Under the pieces are notes generated by a model. That model searched no databases. It had not been told where the DNA came from and worked only from the letters and a program-made list of their open reading frames with translations. Source: Vanilla planifolia (lineage: Eukaryota > Streptophyta > Magnoliopsida > Asparagales > Orchidaceae). Taken from it: a stretch of DNA of 64,000 nucleotides. The stretch is taken from contig CM043878.1 of assembly GCA_023846275.1 (NCBI GenBank), positions 6,379,501 through 6,443,500 of the forward strand, written 5' to 3'. Both the position numbers and the translations under genes were made by a program. Of this stretch, positions 11,291 through 25,400 are shown one piece after another (position 1 is the first letter of the stretch; each line of letters opens with the position of its first letter).

Positions 11291-13930
11291 ATAGATGAGG
11301 TTTTGTTGATGGGAAGCACAAGTGAGTTTAAAAAAATTAAGAATAAAAGCCTCTTTTGTTTCTTACAAATTAAACTTTTGATTTTTCTTAATTTTTGGCA
11401 AGGATTATAATGTGAAGTCTTAATTAAATTTTAACTTTGCTATTAGGATAATTTGAGAAAAAACATTAGCAAAAAGCCAAAGTTAGAGTTTTGGAAAAAA
11501 AAAGACAAACCCATGAAAAGAGAAAATACTGAAAGAGAGAAAAAAATACAACAATTAATAAAATTATAATTGTGCAAAATTTTTGTTTATTGCTAAGTGG
11601 TTGCTACTTAATAGTTTGAACTTAAAGAGTAGAGAGTTTGATTGGCAATAAAGTTAGGTATGAGGAATAAGAAAATATTAAGGTAAGAATTCTAACATAA
11701 TTTATATGTACATGTTTGATGTAATATTGAAAGATATGACATAATATAAGAGTTATGCATAGTACTTATAATACTTGATGCACTATTATTGTGGTAAATT
11801 TATAATAGTGGTTTGAGATGTTGAACAAATAGGTGTGATGTATAGCTATGTGCATTTTATTATATTGAATGATATATTATTTATGTGAATATAATGAGAA
11901 TTTTAATGAAATGTGAAAGCATTATATGTCATTTGTTGCTACAATTCACCATACATTTAATTGTGTATTATAAAATTTTGAAACTCGTGTACATGTGAAG
12001 TAAAGAAATAAAATTAAAAATTAAATACATTAAAATAGATTTAATGACTAATAAATTATTTTACTAAAAATGTTCTATTCTTCATAGCTAATGGTCGATA
12101 TATTGCATGATTGAAATTTGTTGTTATGATAGTGACTAGTAGCCATTGTGTCACATAATTGATATTTGTCACTGTGATAATGATTAGTAGCTAGTATGTT
12201 ATATGATTGAAATTTGCTACTATGATATAGTTAGTTATGAGTTTGTCACTTAATTAAGATTTGTCACAAAGATATGATCATTAGAAATATTAAAAGACTG
12301 AACATCATTATGCATAAAAGTATAACAAATAATTAATCAATGAAGTTTTTATTATAACTAAATAATTGAAAAGAAGATGTTGACTAACTACTTTGAAAGA
12401 GAGCAAAAGTAGCAATATGGTTATTTTAAGATTTACTTAATTTAGTAGAAACAAATGCTAATAAATAAGATCATATTAAGAAAAAGAAATAAAAATAAAT
12501 AAAAAATTACATGTACATGTTCATTTCTTTCTAATTAAGAATGTTTTTTTTATAATATGTTATGTTTCCTATCATTTTTAAACTAAACTAATGATTTAAT
12601 ATTTTATCCTTTGATTTGATTCACATGATTTAGACCTTATATATGATATATTCTAAAATTATTTGTTAACATTTTTAGGGTTAGATGTAATTTATTGAGC
12701 CTATGATGATTAGCTTAGCTTATTTTTTAACATTAACTTTTTAAATATATCAGAATCATAATACAAAGAAAAACATCCATAAGAACTATCTAAAAATAAG
12801 AATTGTGTTTATAAATGTTTTATACAAAATAACTTTATAAATTTTATGATATATCCTACATTGTATCATGTACTTATAATATGAATGTAATGGTATAATA
12901 AATAAATAGTCATAAAATTGTGTAGATGTGGACATAAAACTATGTTAATAAGCATGACATTTCAATTTGACATATGTATATAAATTGTTTTGGTATATAT
13001 ATGTTTATTTTTTGTTATTGTATATGAGAAAATGGATAAATTATAAGAAATATTTTATCTATTTAAAATTTAGATTTAAAAAAATTTAAAGTTTAAATTA
13101 ATTAAAGTTTAGTAATTAAGTCTAATTATGATATGACAAGAATGTTTATCACAATTGTAATCATGACTTGATCACAATCAATTGATTCAAACACCAATCA
13201 TATGTTTATTGGCATGTTATTATCTATGGAGTTAATGATGATTCTTTGTGATAAATAATTCAAAAAGTGATGTGAGAGATGCGACATTATAATATGTAGA
13301 GAAAAATAACTAATAAAAAGTGAGATCATTAACAAGATTATGATTTATTTATTAAGCATGATTATTTTTATATCATGATTATAGTTTTCTTATTTTTTAT
13401 ATAACATGTCTATTTGTATCTATGTTAGTAAAATACTTGTGTTTATCACCATATTGTTTTAGATTTATTTATTGAGTTAATGTTTAGCCTAAATTATACT
13501 TTCTCTTTTTGAATTCCTTCACATGCTTAATAAGAAGAATTATATAAAATAGGACATCTACTCCAATTATTTAAGTATATTTTAATATACGTTTTAGCAT
13601 CCTTTAGCTTGTATTTGTACTTTGTTATAATATCCATGTTAGAATATTATAATAATATTTATACAAATATTATGCTATATCGTCTAATACATCATGTAGA
13701 TGTTCTACTTTGAGGTATTCTAGTCCTATTTGAACTAAGAGTCTTACAAAGATTGGTCTATCTACTTCTAATTAATCATTGTTATTGTGAGAGTCAATTA
13801 TAACTGATCCATATTTATTATATATTTTAGTTTGTTTTTAATAGTTTATCAAAGCATTTGTTTCTACAATTTTATTTCAATTATTTAAAGAATAATTAAT
13901 AGCTTTTTGAATATTTCTAGTTTTAATTCA
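11291..13930. other. AT-rich intergenic DNA
   Basis: No gene is supported. The only structure seen is the 48-bp tandem repeat at 12,085-12,290. Confidence 0.6.
12085..12290. repeat. Four tandem copies of a 48-bp unit
   Basis: TGATTGAAATTTG (12,108), TAATTGATATTTG (12,156), TGATTGAAATTTG (12,204) and TAATTAAGATTTG (12,250) are spaced 48, 48 and 46 bp. Similar TATGATA.TGA.TAGTAG.. sequence lies between them. Confidence 0.75.
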
Positions 13931-13934
13931 GTAC

Positions 13935-14640
13935 TGATCATCTATTTAGTGGTTTTGTAATTCTATTGATACAAAATTTTGTTAAAACATAACTTCAAAA
14001 GAGCTTAACAATAAGTTTTAAGCTATTTTTGTTGCCATTATCGCTGCCTAACAGTCGTAGCAGCCTTATGCGTTGACCCGTGCAACCCACTCAACTAGCG
14101 ACACCAGCTCAACTCATGTTGACCTCCTTCAAACTCATTGATCCGCTCAACTCGTGATGACCCATTTATCTATGTTGACCCATCAACACAAGCAGACTAG
14201 ATCTGCGATGCTCCTTACCCAAAAATGCACAACCCATCAACCCATCAATCTGCACTAATTTGCTCTAACACTCATTGACCCAATAACTGGACCCAAGGTG
14301 TTATGCGTCTCTCCACTAAAGTCATTCACATTGTGCTCTGCCCATTACCTCATAATTCATCATTAACGTTGCCCGAAACACATTTGTTGTTTGGGAACTA
14401 ATTAATTTAATTAATTTTGTAGTTTTTAAGTTAGTTTTTTTTAAAATTTTGGATATAATTCAAAATATTTATTTATAATTTGTGTTAACTTTTAGAATCC
14501 TTAAATATCCTTTAGAATTTCAAAAATATATCCCTTAGTATAACGAAATGTCTTTTATATTTTTTTTAGTTAATAAATTACTATTGTACTTTTGAAGTCT
14601 TTATAAATAGGGATGCTCATCATATTATAAATGATGAACT
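13935..14640 (+). repeat. LTR fragment, same family as element A, opposite strand
   Basis: The reverse complement of element A's LTR matches this stretch in order: a GTATAAATTTTGATTGAAA-like block (13,965-13,990), a GC-richer part with repeated TTGACC/TGACCC words (14,060-14,290), AATTAATTTAATTAATTTTGTAG (14,400-14,423), and a TATA block TTTATAAATAGGGATG (about 14,600-14,615). It appears to be a solo or truncated LTR; no partner LTR or internal region was recognised. Confidence 0.55.
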
Positions 14641-14740
14641 TTTGAATGAAGTAATGAACTACCAAGCTTATATGATATGAGTATGTTGTATGCAAAAAAA
14701 TCTGATAGTATGATTTTGGAGATGTCTTGACAATGTGAGT

Positions 14741-14850
14741 AAGAGGCTCAAAAAGGGAGATCCCAAGTCATTATCTAACATCCATAATGGGCATCAAGAG
14801 GCTCAAAAAGGGAGATCCCAAGTCATTATCTAACATCCATAATGGGCATC
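14741..14850. repeat. Perfect 55-bp tandem duplication
   Basis: Positions 14,741-14,795 and 14,796-14,850 are identical as far as I can read, starting AAGAGGCTCAAAAAGGGAG. Perfect identity in otherwise decayed DNA points to a recent event, or to an assembly artefact. Confidence 0.9.
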
Positions 14851-15240
14851 AAATCACTAGGAAAGTTCTTAGTCACTTTATTTCATATTTTGGAAAATTT
14901 AATTATCATATCCAATTTTTTAGTTTGTGCATGAGATCGTGTGACTCTTTGTTTGACATTCTATAAGCTCTATTTGCATGTATATTATGCTATTTTACCA
15001 CCAATATGAATACTTAGGTGTGTGTTGTTCAAACTACTTTTCTTTGATTGAGATCTCTTATGCTAAAAGCCAATGCAAGTTCTCAACTTCTGAGAAAGTT
15101 CTTACTTACCAGATGATCCTAGGATTTTTTATTCTAAACCTATAATACCTTTGGATGGATTCTTGTATAGATATAATACTTAAACTTTAAGTCTTTTTTA
15201 ATTTCCAATGAGCTAAAATATATTTAAAAATTTCATCTTA

Positions 15241-15245
<5 letters not shown>

Positions 15246-15324
<79 letters not shown>
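15246..15324. repeat. (AT)n microsatellite
   Basis: About 79 bp of uninterrupted AT repeat. Confidence 0.95.
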
Positions 15325-15326
<2 letters not shown>

Positions 15327-16639
15327 CATGCAATATTAGAAATAAAATCATGTATGATCATCTAATCATCTTTAACATATTCAATACATATGCAAACAGA
15401 ACATGCAAGGTTTTGAGTGATGATCCTTCTTGATTATTGATATCATCAACATTTGTTATTATAAACAAAGATAATAATATTTTAAGATTTAATTATATCT
15501 TGTCAACTAATGTTAAGTGATGCCAAACACTATTTCACTTCTTCATAACTATAATCAAGAATAATATCAACAATAAGCATGAGATAGTTGGAACTATTGA
15601 TGATGCTCACCATTGATAGTTTTTATCTTTAAAAACATTCCTTTGTTATGCATGGGGCCTCTTATCTACATAAACAAAGATTGATATTGACAAAACATTT
15701 TGATTGAAAAGTTGAAAAAGTATTATACACATTAATTATAATGCATTTTTTTTGCATTTCATAAATTTTACACTTCATATTAGTTATGCCATTATTACTA
15801 AAAATTATTCTTACAAAATTGTTTGACACGTATTATCAATAGTGATCAATTTTGTCTAATCTTGATTTGTTTATTTGATTCAAGTGAGAATCTTTTAACA
15901 TGAAGCTTATAAAATCATTTCTTAAAAATTATTTAAATGAGTCAAAATTATTGCATATTTTGATCATCTATGAATGGGCTAACCACTAATAATCTTTGGT
16001 GGTGGGCCAAATGTGGTTGAGGTGATTAGCTTTGAAGGATGATTCATTGAGAGTAGAGACAAGTGGATGACAACAAAAGATGATGATCGTTATCTATGAC
16101 CATTTGTGGTGGCGATCATTTATAGTAGTCTATCAAAACAACTTACCATCAACGTATCGTACACGAAATGATGGAAGGTGATTTTGGCAATGCTTATTTT
16201 AATGACTACAATGAAAACACAATTATATGAAAGTAAATTTAGAATATATTATTAATTGTTGTAATGCTTGTTAAGTTGTTATCACGATCTGATATTTGAA
16301 ATGTCTAAACTATATATAAAGAAAAATTATCATTTAATTTTTCAAAAATAGAATAAAATAAAAGTATAATAATAACAGAAATAAAACAAGAATTAAAGAC
16401 TTTTTAAACATTAAGTAGCATATCTCTTATAAGACTCATCACTCCTGTTTGAAAATTTATATCCAAATACAATGGAGGTAATTTATAATATACTGATGAC
16501 TCTGTTACAAACAAAAACTCTGAAGATATAAAAGAAAAGGGAGGTCATGGGAAGTAGAAAAACTCACCTATGCCACAAGAAAAGCTTATCGTAATTAAAA
16601 AATGTATCAAAAACTAAGAAGAAAAGCCATAAACCACTC

Positions 16640-16860
16640 AGCTCAACAAACAAAAGAAGGATGGAACAGCAGAGTCGCGCGTTGTATGCATGCAAGCAGT
16701 AGCGTACTTAGCGTGTGGAATGGAGGAAGGAGACGATGAATCGGGACAGGAAGTTGTGCTGGATTCGTCTTCCTCATGTCATCATTTTGTTAATGGCTTT
16801 ATGCCCTCGCCACTACAGGTGGCCCCGCTGTCACCGCAAATCTTGTCACCCATAAAGTGC
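16640..16860. other. GC-richer island of unknown nature
   Basis: About 220 bp stand out in base composition from the AT-rich surroundings. The plus frame from 16,690 gives 64 residues with an acidic, serine-rich stretch but matches no family I recognise. The minus frame is also short. It could be an exon remnant of a lost gene, part of an unrecognised transposon, or a small unannotated gene. Confidence 0.25.
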
Positions 16861-18813
16861 ATAATATTTATATTTTATATCTAGCCTTTATTTAGATTAT
16901 AAGATTAGCTTTCCATGCATTTAAATTTAAAGATTAGAGCATGATTAGGTACCTAACAATCTTTTAACTTAGCCAATGCATCATACCTTTTTTTAAGTGC
17001 ATTATTTTCTTTTTTTTAATTTTAGGGGATTGGGGATAAGTAAATTTTTTATGCAAAAATATTGTTTGATAATGGTTTTATAATTAAAAACTATTTTTTA
17101 AAAAATATTTTTAAACTATGTTTTTAATGAAACTATTTTATGTGAAAACAATTCAATCATTACAAAAGATTGGTTATTTGTTCAAAGTAGTTAACACTGA
17201 TTGTCTATTGTGATATGACAATCACAAGTAATAAATCTAATGTTTGACAAAAGTATGATCAAAATTTGGAACCTAAGTTTACTTGATTTGTTATTCATCT
17301 CTCATCTTATCCAACCTTTCAAAACATCTTATATCTTACTTTTGTAAGCAAAATTGAGATATATGATACTTCTGCTCATCTCTTGCTTGGGATTCCCTTT
17401 TGTTATTGATGCTCAATGTTTTATGTGAAGCAACTTTAATATCTTTTTTTGAAGATGTTTTAAGTGATGCTTTGTGAAACTTAGGGTTTGGATAGTTATA
17501 TCTTAAGATCTTAAAAGAGAAGTAATAGATCAATTAGATTCGTTGTTAGTTTTCTCTTTTTTTTGTTCATTTTTAATTAAATTATGTTTGATTTTTCTAA
17601 AATATACATACTTTAGATCTTAATAAGCCTCTATTAGTTACTAGTTATTTAAGATGAGTATTCTATAGCTTAATTCTTGACATTGTCATAACGTTCTTGA
17701 TTTGGAATTTGATGATCACTAAATAGGATTTCTATGATCACAAGCATCGCCTAAATCTCATATTTAAAAATTTTGCAAAAACTCTAAATCACAAACTTCC
17801 TTAAAATGTTTTATTTCCGATAAGTTAGAATATTTTAAAATCATGAAAAAATTTCAAATTTTATAATAAAAATTTTAATAATAATTAAAGCAATCTTTAA
17901 TGATTTGCTATCCTACCATCTAATAATAGTTATAATATTTCAAGAAATTTCAATCAAAGAGATTCAATCAACATATTTTCAAATGTCCAAACATCTAGAA
18001 TCATAACATATAGATTTTAAATAAAACTCTTAAAAATACCATCAAATATTAAGAAATAACTTAAAACAAGTGTGAGAAAACAACTCTGATAAGTGATGCA
18101 ACAAGCACACTCAAAGTATTCTAAATAAATAATTTTTAACTATACAAATCTAGATTTTAATCGTAATAGTTGTATTTGATACAAAAGTTGTTGAATGCTA
18201 ATTAAAAAAGGGTTTTAAAATATCATTATTAAATATTATTAAATAATATTTGATAAATATGCTGGTGATAAATGTTGAATGAATTGATTGATCAAAGAAA
18301 TATTTTATTAATTTTTGCGATAAATTTATGTAACCTCACTGTTTTTGAGAAAACAAAATTTAACATTTTTGGTATTTTTAAGAGAAAATGAGGATTTTCA
18401 TTACCACCATTCTAACGTTTAAAAACATTTTCATGAAATAGTTTTTAAAAAAATGTGATTGATAATTTATTATGAATAGATATTTAGTGAAATAATTGAT
18501 ATTATTAAATAATTAAAAATATTTAATTTTTGTAAAAAAATGTAAATAATTTTTAATATTATTTTTTTAAAAAAATCGGTTTTACTCAATTATATATTAT
18601 TTTATTTTTTTAGTAAAAATATATTTTCAAACATAGGGTAAATATTTGGTAATATATAATTTAAAAAAAAATAGTTGAACCATATAAAGAGGAAGTTATC
18701 AAGGATTATTGCCTGTTTTCCTTGCTTGTCACGTTTGTCGCGGTGCGGCCTCGGTTTTTACCTTCGCTCAACCTCTTTCATGTCGCCGTGCGCGTTCGCG
18801 GGCCATCGCTCGC

Positions 18814-18821
18814 CACGTGTC
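18814..18821 (+). promoter_or_regulatory. G-box/ABRE-like motif upstream of SKP2-like gene
   Basis: CACGTGTC lies in a GC-rich stretch (18,720-18,850) just upstream of a TATA-like TTTAAAAG (18,851-18,858). A transcript start near 18,880 would put both at ordinary promoter distances. The motif is seen; its function is inferred. Confidence 0.35.
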
Positions 18822-18869
18822 AATCGTCCTCCGTCTCGCCCTGGCGTGTGTTTAAAAGCAATTCCAAAA

Positions 18870-19454
18870 TCAAACGAAACGTGAAGAGACAGTAGTAACG
18901 ATAAGTAAGCGAACCATCTTCAGTTCTACGACGCGGCTTCTCCTGTCGCGAAGGTGATAGATATTTTTCTGTCCTGCTTCCAATCGATTCGCCGAGCTTG
19001 GGACGGATCATTTGATCGAGTTCTTGGGTGTTTTTGTAGCACTTTATCGATTTGGCGTCTTTCCGAGCTTTTTTCTGGGTATGTGGATGTTGTTTTTGCA
19101 GTATAGGGATGTGTCTTGCGAAATTTAATGCAGTTTTTGTCCGGATATTCATTGGGAAGCTCGCCTTTTTAGTCCAAAATTTGCTTCTCCTGATGGTTTT
19201 GGATTGTTTGCTGCTTCTCCTTTTTGTTTTGGAGTCATCAGGTTTCAGATTTTCTTATTTCGCCTTCTAGTTGTTTACTTGGTAGAAAAGGGTAATTTGG
19301 GGTGTTTTTCCTCGCTCGTAGCGATTTTCTTCGTTTAGCTAGCTTTAACACGAAGATTTGTGACGTGTTTCACTGACGTTAATTTTGGTTGTCAGGGTTT
19401 TGATCAATTCAAATCGTTTTTTTTTTTTCTTTTTTTGTTAGGATCGGTGGGAGA
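18870..19454 (+). other. 5' untranslated region with an intron, SKP2-like gene
   Basis: No ATG in frame with the F-box lies upstream of 19,455. A donor of consensus form G|GTATGT lies at 19,079. A strong T-rich tract ending TTTTTTTGTTAG|G marks an acceptor at 19,440-19,441. Splicing would join the leader 13 nt before the start codon. The transcript start is not visible. Confidence 0.5.
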
Positions 19455-22400
19455 ATGGTTGGAGGCAGGCCTGAGACTGGGAATTTGGATGTGTGGTTCA
19501 AGAGCCTTATGGTTGTCAACGGAAGAGGGAAAAAGGACTCTGGAGTCGCAATAACGGGTTGGAAGGATCTACCAATGGAGCTTTTACTGCGTATTCTTTC
19601 TCTTGGTGATGATCGCATGGTGATTGCCGCCTCTGGTGTGTGTACTGAGTGGAGATACGCGATTTCCTTGGGGCTTAGCCATCTCTGCTTGTCATGGTCA
19701 ATCTCAATCTTCTTCACTCTCTTCTTTCATTGCTATTCCTATAGTTGACATGCCTAAAAATTCAAGAATTTTTGTTTTCATTGGAATACAGACATATTAA
19801 TGCCCAATATGAAGGCAATTACAGTTTGCCTTTGAGTAGGGATGACTTTGCAAGCAGCTTCTTGCTACGTGTATAGCACAACAAAATTTTAGATGATTGA
19901 ACTATCGTTTGAAATTTTATTGCCGATACTCCATTAGGCAAATATGAGGTGATTCCTCAAAAAAAAAAAAGAATGAATGAAAGAAAGAAAAACAATGAAC
20001 CAATCTTCGCTTGAGAAGGGCATACTTATACCAAGACTGCTAAGCATAGCTACACATGGAAATAGGAAAAGCAATTTATGTAAAGGGAGACTCTGCAGCT
20101 GTTAGGAAAGAGTCGTGATATTACGTGCAATGCTTTAGCAAGTGCACATCTTTGCAGTATTTTTACGCGTATGGGTGGCATCATTAGCTTTAATCATTGG
20201 ACTACATCACACGAGTGCCTATATTGTTCAAAAAGAATTCTAACATATGAAAGCTATGAAAACTTGTGTAGTTTACAAATCATTAATCTGATTTTGGATG
20301 CTTAGTTCAAAATCATGTTGTATATTGTATATTTTTTATTATTATTGGGATTGCCTTGAAATTTATTCACATTACAGGTGCAAGGAAAACATGAACAATC
20401 TTATGCTCTCGCTAGCTCCCAAATTCACTAAACTTCAAGTGCTAAGCTTGCGCCAAAACAAACCGCAACTTGAGGATAATGCTATTCAGACCATTGCAAA
20501 TAATTGTCATGATTTATGTGACTTGGATCTTAGCAAAAGTCATAAGCTTAGTGATAAATCCTTGTATGCTTTAGCCCATGGGTGTCCTCGGCTCACAAAA
20601 CTTAACATTAGTGGTTGTACATCATTCAGTGATACAGCTTTGGCATATTTGACAAGCTTATGCACAAATTTGAGATACTTGAATCTGTGTGGTTGTGTGA
20701 GAGCTGCATCTGATAGAGCTTTGCAGGTACGATACCTATGCTTGAAACGAATAGACTTCAAGGTTAAGGTTGTTGTTTAAGATGCTTTTTCTGAATGCAG
20801 GTAATTGCATACAATTGCAGAAAATTACAGTCACTAAACTTGGGTTGGTGTGAAGGTGTTACTGATAAAGGAGTGATCTGTCTGGCACTCGGTTGCCCTG
20901 AGCTCAGGGCGATGGATTTATGTGGATGTGTCCTTATAACTGGTATGCCTTATCAAGTCCTTTTACAATCCACAGTTTTCGATGTTCTATACAGAATTTG
21001 TGCACTTATTGTGTTGTTGGTAATTATGTTAATTCCTTCAACTGTTGAAATTTGAATCTTTAGTTTTTAATAAGCTTCACTCCATTTGCCCCTTCTATAG
21101 TCAGAAGTTTTTGCTCACTTTAATGATTGTTGCACTCTTTAGTGGATTGAATTCCACTACCTCTAATAACGGGATGTGGACCTTTTTTTGGGTTCAATAC
21201 TGCAGTATTACATTGTAGCTTGCCCTGGACTTGTTAACCATGCCTGAATAAGAAAGCAAGAAAATCATGGCTTGTGTACTATTGCTAAAAATTAGAGATG
21301 TGGGCGATGTATCCTATATTGGACAAAGAAAGAGATTCTAAACTATATATTTAAGATCATGATTTTAAAATGTGGAGATACCTTTAGAAATGAAACCAAT
21401 ATTAGTTGTGATTGGACAGCTAAAGGGAGATAATACTCTGACATATTAAAATTGGGTTGTAACATCATGGTCTTAGAACAATATCTAATATGATACAATT
21501 CAATTTGAGGAGGAACTAAGTATAATTTGTTGGAGTTGTGACACCTAGAATTGAAGAGGGTGAGGATTAATTATTGGTTAATATCTGAAGAAGATGAATC
21601 ATTAAATAAAGAGTGATTTCTAGTAGTTTTTAAGGTGTATAAGTATAAGGATGAATAACTCATATTAAAATGTTAGAAAAAGATTTTAGATTATGTATCT
21701 AAGAACATGATTTAAGATGTCAACATGCTTTTTGGGACAATATCTATTTTTGCCGGTATGGATAGGCCAAAGGGAACAATATGTTGATTCTGCTAGGTTG
21801 AGTTGTGACATCTTTAGTCTCTCCATCTTCCCTCTTCTCCCCCCCATTCTTGCACACTAATTTTTTATGCTTATAGCTTTACAAACAAAATTTTGGTTCT
21901 TCATTTCTATACTTTAATCACCATGGACTGCATTGCTCACTTTTCAATTAATCATTTTTAATCAAATTTATGCTTGTTATAATTCAGTACATTAATATCA
22001 TGAGCTTTGGCCTCCTTTGGTGGAGAGAATTCAATCATTTGGATAAAATTGATTAGTTTCTAATATGTTTAGCACTTTTCATCCCTTTATTTGCTTAATT
22101 CCTAGAATTACGTGCATGTTTTAAGTTTTATATGGCTTTCTTGTGATGTGAAACATAATTTAAAGGTGATTCCACATGGCTGCTCGCTCGTACATCCACT
22201 TTACATCAAAAGAGGTGTGGTGTAGATTGGTTGACATTTTTGGCTAGATGACTGGTTACGTTTTGTTTGTAGTTTTATTTTATTTTAATGTCATTAGGAA
22301 TAGCCTAGTGTTAATTTTGATATTATGGTTGATTGCAAATGGAGTTTTGTAATTATGAATTATGGGATTACTTTTTGTTGAGCACCGTAATTAATGAATG

Positions 22401-25400
22401 CTTTAGTTGAATGCCATGTCATACACATAGGCAAATGCATCCAGCTATTTAGACATTTTGTTACCTATTCTAAAATATATGGGAAGATTTATACCATTTG
22501 ACAAGGACTTTTGAATCCCATGGGTGATAAACTGCACCATATAAGATTGAAAGTTTCAAAGCCCAAGCTTTTATGAAGATTGGTTAAGCAATTAAATCTT
22601 TTAGGGATTGACATGTTCTAGCCCAAGCTTATTTGAGATAAAAGCAGAGGATTAGGTTGTTGATAATCATCTTAGAATTTATCAAACCAACATGAAGTGA
22701 ATTTTTTATTAAATTTTATTAGTGATAAGGCATCCTTAGAAGCTATATTATATGCTTGAATACAATGAAGATGAGCAAGATATGCTATGCCAATGTAGAA
22801 CTGTAGTGTCAAATGAACAAGGATTCCGATCTCATCTTTGACATATGTAGGTAAAGAGTTAATCCAAAAATTTTGATAGCAATCTAGAATATGAGTATCT
22901 TAATTAACAAGTTGCTAAATATTGTGAGCATCATGATTCATAGGAAGATAAATACTGTGCATTTTCAAGAAACTAAGTAGATATGGTGAAAGCTAAGAAA
23001 TGTTAATTTATTATTCAAAATTTGGCAATATGGTAAGCATTAATATAGAAATGGAATTGGTGTAATTTTGCACGAGAATTTAAAAGCCAATATAGTGGAA
23101 GTTAATGAGAAATGTATATAGGATGTTAGTTTAAAATATTGTAATTAATTATACAAGCAATGAGTTATTATTATTTGTGATCTTGAATAGAATTGGTTGC
23201 TAGAGTTAGACCAAAATTTTTTAACAATTTGAAGAGATTTTGGGTAAGGTGGTTCATTAGGCAATGTTTTTGTTAAAAAGAGGGATTTCTTTCACATTAT
23301 ATGCTATTTTTGGAGAAATCAAGGATCAAACAAATGACATGCTCTACATGAGTACAAAGAAATTGATAATTAAAAGATTAAAACTTGCATCATTGATTCC
23401 TATGAGGTCAAGTCAGAGGTGAAGTACAAGTATATAGGGACAATCCTTTCTTTATATAGAAAATGGATGGGGAGCCCTCTAAGTTGACTTTGATGCTATT
23501 TCACATGAAAATTTTGTTAGATGCTTTTCAATGCTTCCTCTCCCAATTGGGGCTGCATTGAAAATGTCTCTACAAACTCATCTAATAACAGCTAGATGAG
23601 GGTAGCTTGATTATTAGGGAGTGAGTCACCTACTTTGATTGCATATAAGTGATTTTTTAGAGTTTCTTTCTTTTTGCTAATTAAATAGTAGTTAGATGAG
23701 GGTAGCTAGACTTTGGAGAGTGCACACTTCTTCATTAGTGATTGTCTGCTTTGATTGCATAAAATGAGTGGTTTTTTAGAGCTTTTCTTAACTAATCAAA
23801 TGGGCATTTTGGAAGTGAAACAACAAAAGTTAAGGGCTTTCATGATGCTTATTGATTTTTAGAGGTTGATGAAGACAACAACAAATTGTTAGCTTGTTTT
23901 AGCATGTGTGATGTTATGGCCATTAATATTTTTTTTGAGAAATAAAACATTTGCTTATTCAGTAACCTTGAATCGAAATGACCCTGACTCGTATTCACAG
24001 ATTGGGTCAATAATCAAATATCTGGATCAACTAGTATCCAATCCCATTGAATTTTGGATAATCAGGTTTAACTTTAAGTCAACTTGATATTCTAAAGGGA
24101 GATTAATAAAGTTGTAAGAGTTATCGCATGATTTCCTATAAAATCTTTTTTGACTATGCCAAGGTTATAAATTGCATAGTTTGTTGTTAGGGAGGAATTC
24201 ATAAATACTATGTTTGGTGTAAGAGCTCACCCTTTTACACGAAAAGACCTCACCCTTTTTTGCATAAAAATTAGTAGACAAAGATCTGTTTAAGAATAAG
24301 GTCCATATCTTTTTCATTTGGCTTTGCTTGGATTAAGCATGGTTTAAGCTCATTATTATGTTTACTTGAGTTGGGAGCTTTTAGTTCAATAATGCTTTTT
24401 CTTATCCATGTTGATGGTTTGATGAAAATTCAAACAATAAGGATTTGCATGATTTGAAATTGGGCAATAATGGTTCAGAGATAAAAAAAAATACAAAAAG
24501 ATGAGGCTATGATACTTATCCGATGCACAAGGTTGATAAGGAGAAAACTTAATTCATTAGTGAGTTTGGGATTTTTTGTTACAAAGTCATGGTATTGGGC
24601 TCAAAATCACTGGAGCAACTTACCAAAAGATGATTGAAACTGTATTCCAAAATCAGAAAAATAAAAAACTCAAGACTTATGTGAATGATTTTCTAGTAAA
24701 AAGCACTTCCTTTATTGTACATCTACTAGAATTAAGGAGGTTTTTGACATTTGTTGAAAATTCAATCTTAAGCTCAACTCTTTGAAATGTACTTTTGGCA
24801 CATCCTTAAGAAAATTTCTTGGCTACATGGTGTTGAAGGAAAGGATTCAAGCCAATCCTAATAAGATAAAGAATCTTCTAGGTCTCACAAGATGTCTAAG
24901 GTCTCACTAGATGTGTTTTTGGACTACCATTTTATTTCTAAGTTAAGGAAAAAGGTTCAATTGTTCTTCAAATTTCTTCGTAAAAAGTCCAAACTTCAAT
25001 AGATTGAGGATTGTGAAAAGCCTTCTAAGAGCTTAAAAACTATCTTTATCACCCTCCTTTTTGAATACTCTAATACTTAGTTCAATATTGATTTGAGAAG
25101 AAAAATGTATTTAGTTTCTTATTTATTATGTCTCTTACATTCTTAAAAGATACAAAAATGATATATTCTTCTTTTGAAAAGATATCGGCTCTTCTCATGT
25201 TTGTTCAGTGATTACAACAATACTTTTAATCCCATTCTTATGTTTGCTCTTTTCATCTCTTCTAAACGATTGTCTTTGGTGCTTTTGCACTTTCAACTTT
25301 GGGACACCACAAATGACTCTGTTGCCTTGCCACATTCCAAACCAACTCCACCATTATTAGCCCTATTATGTCATACTGGCTTTATCACTCTTGGCTTTAT

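Larger units (their letters stand above)
14851..18800. other. AT-rich intergenic DNA with one GC-richer island
   Basis: This stretch contains an (AT)n tract (15,246-15,324) and a GC-richer island at about 16,640-16,860. No complete gene is supported. Confidence 0.55.
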
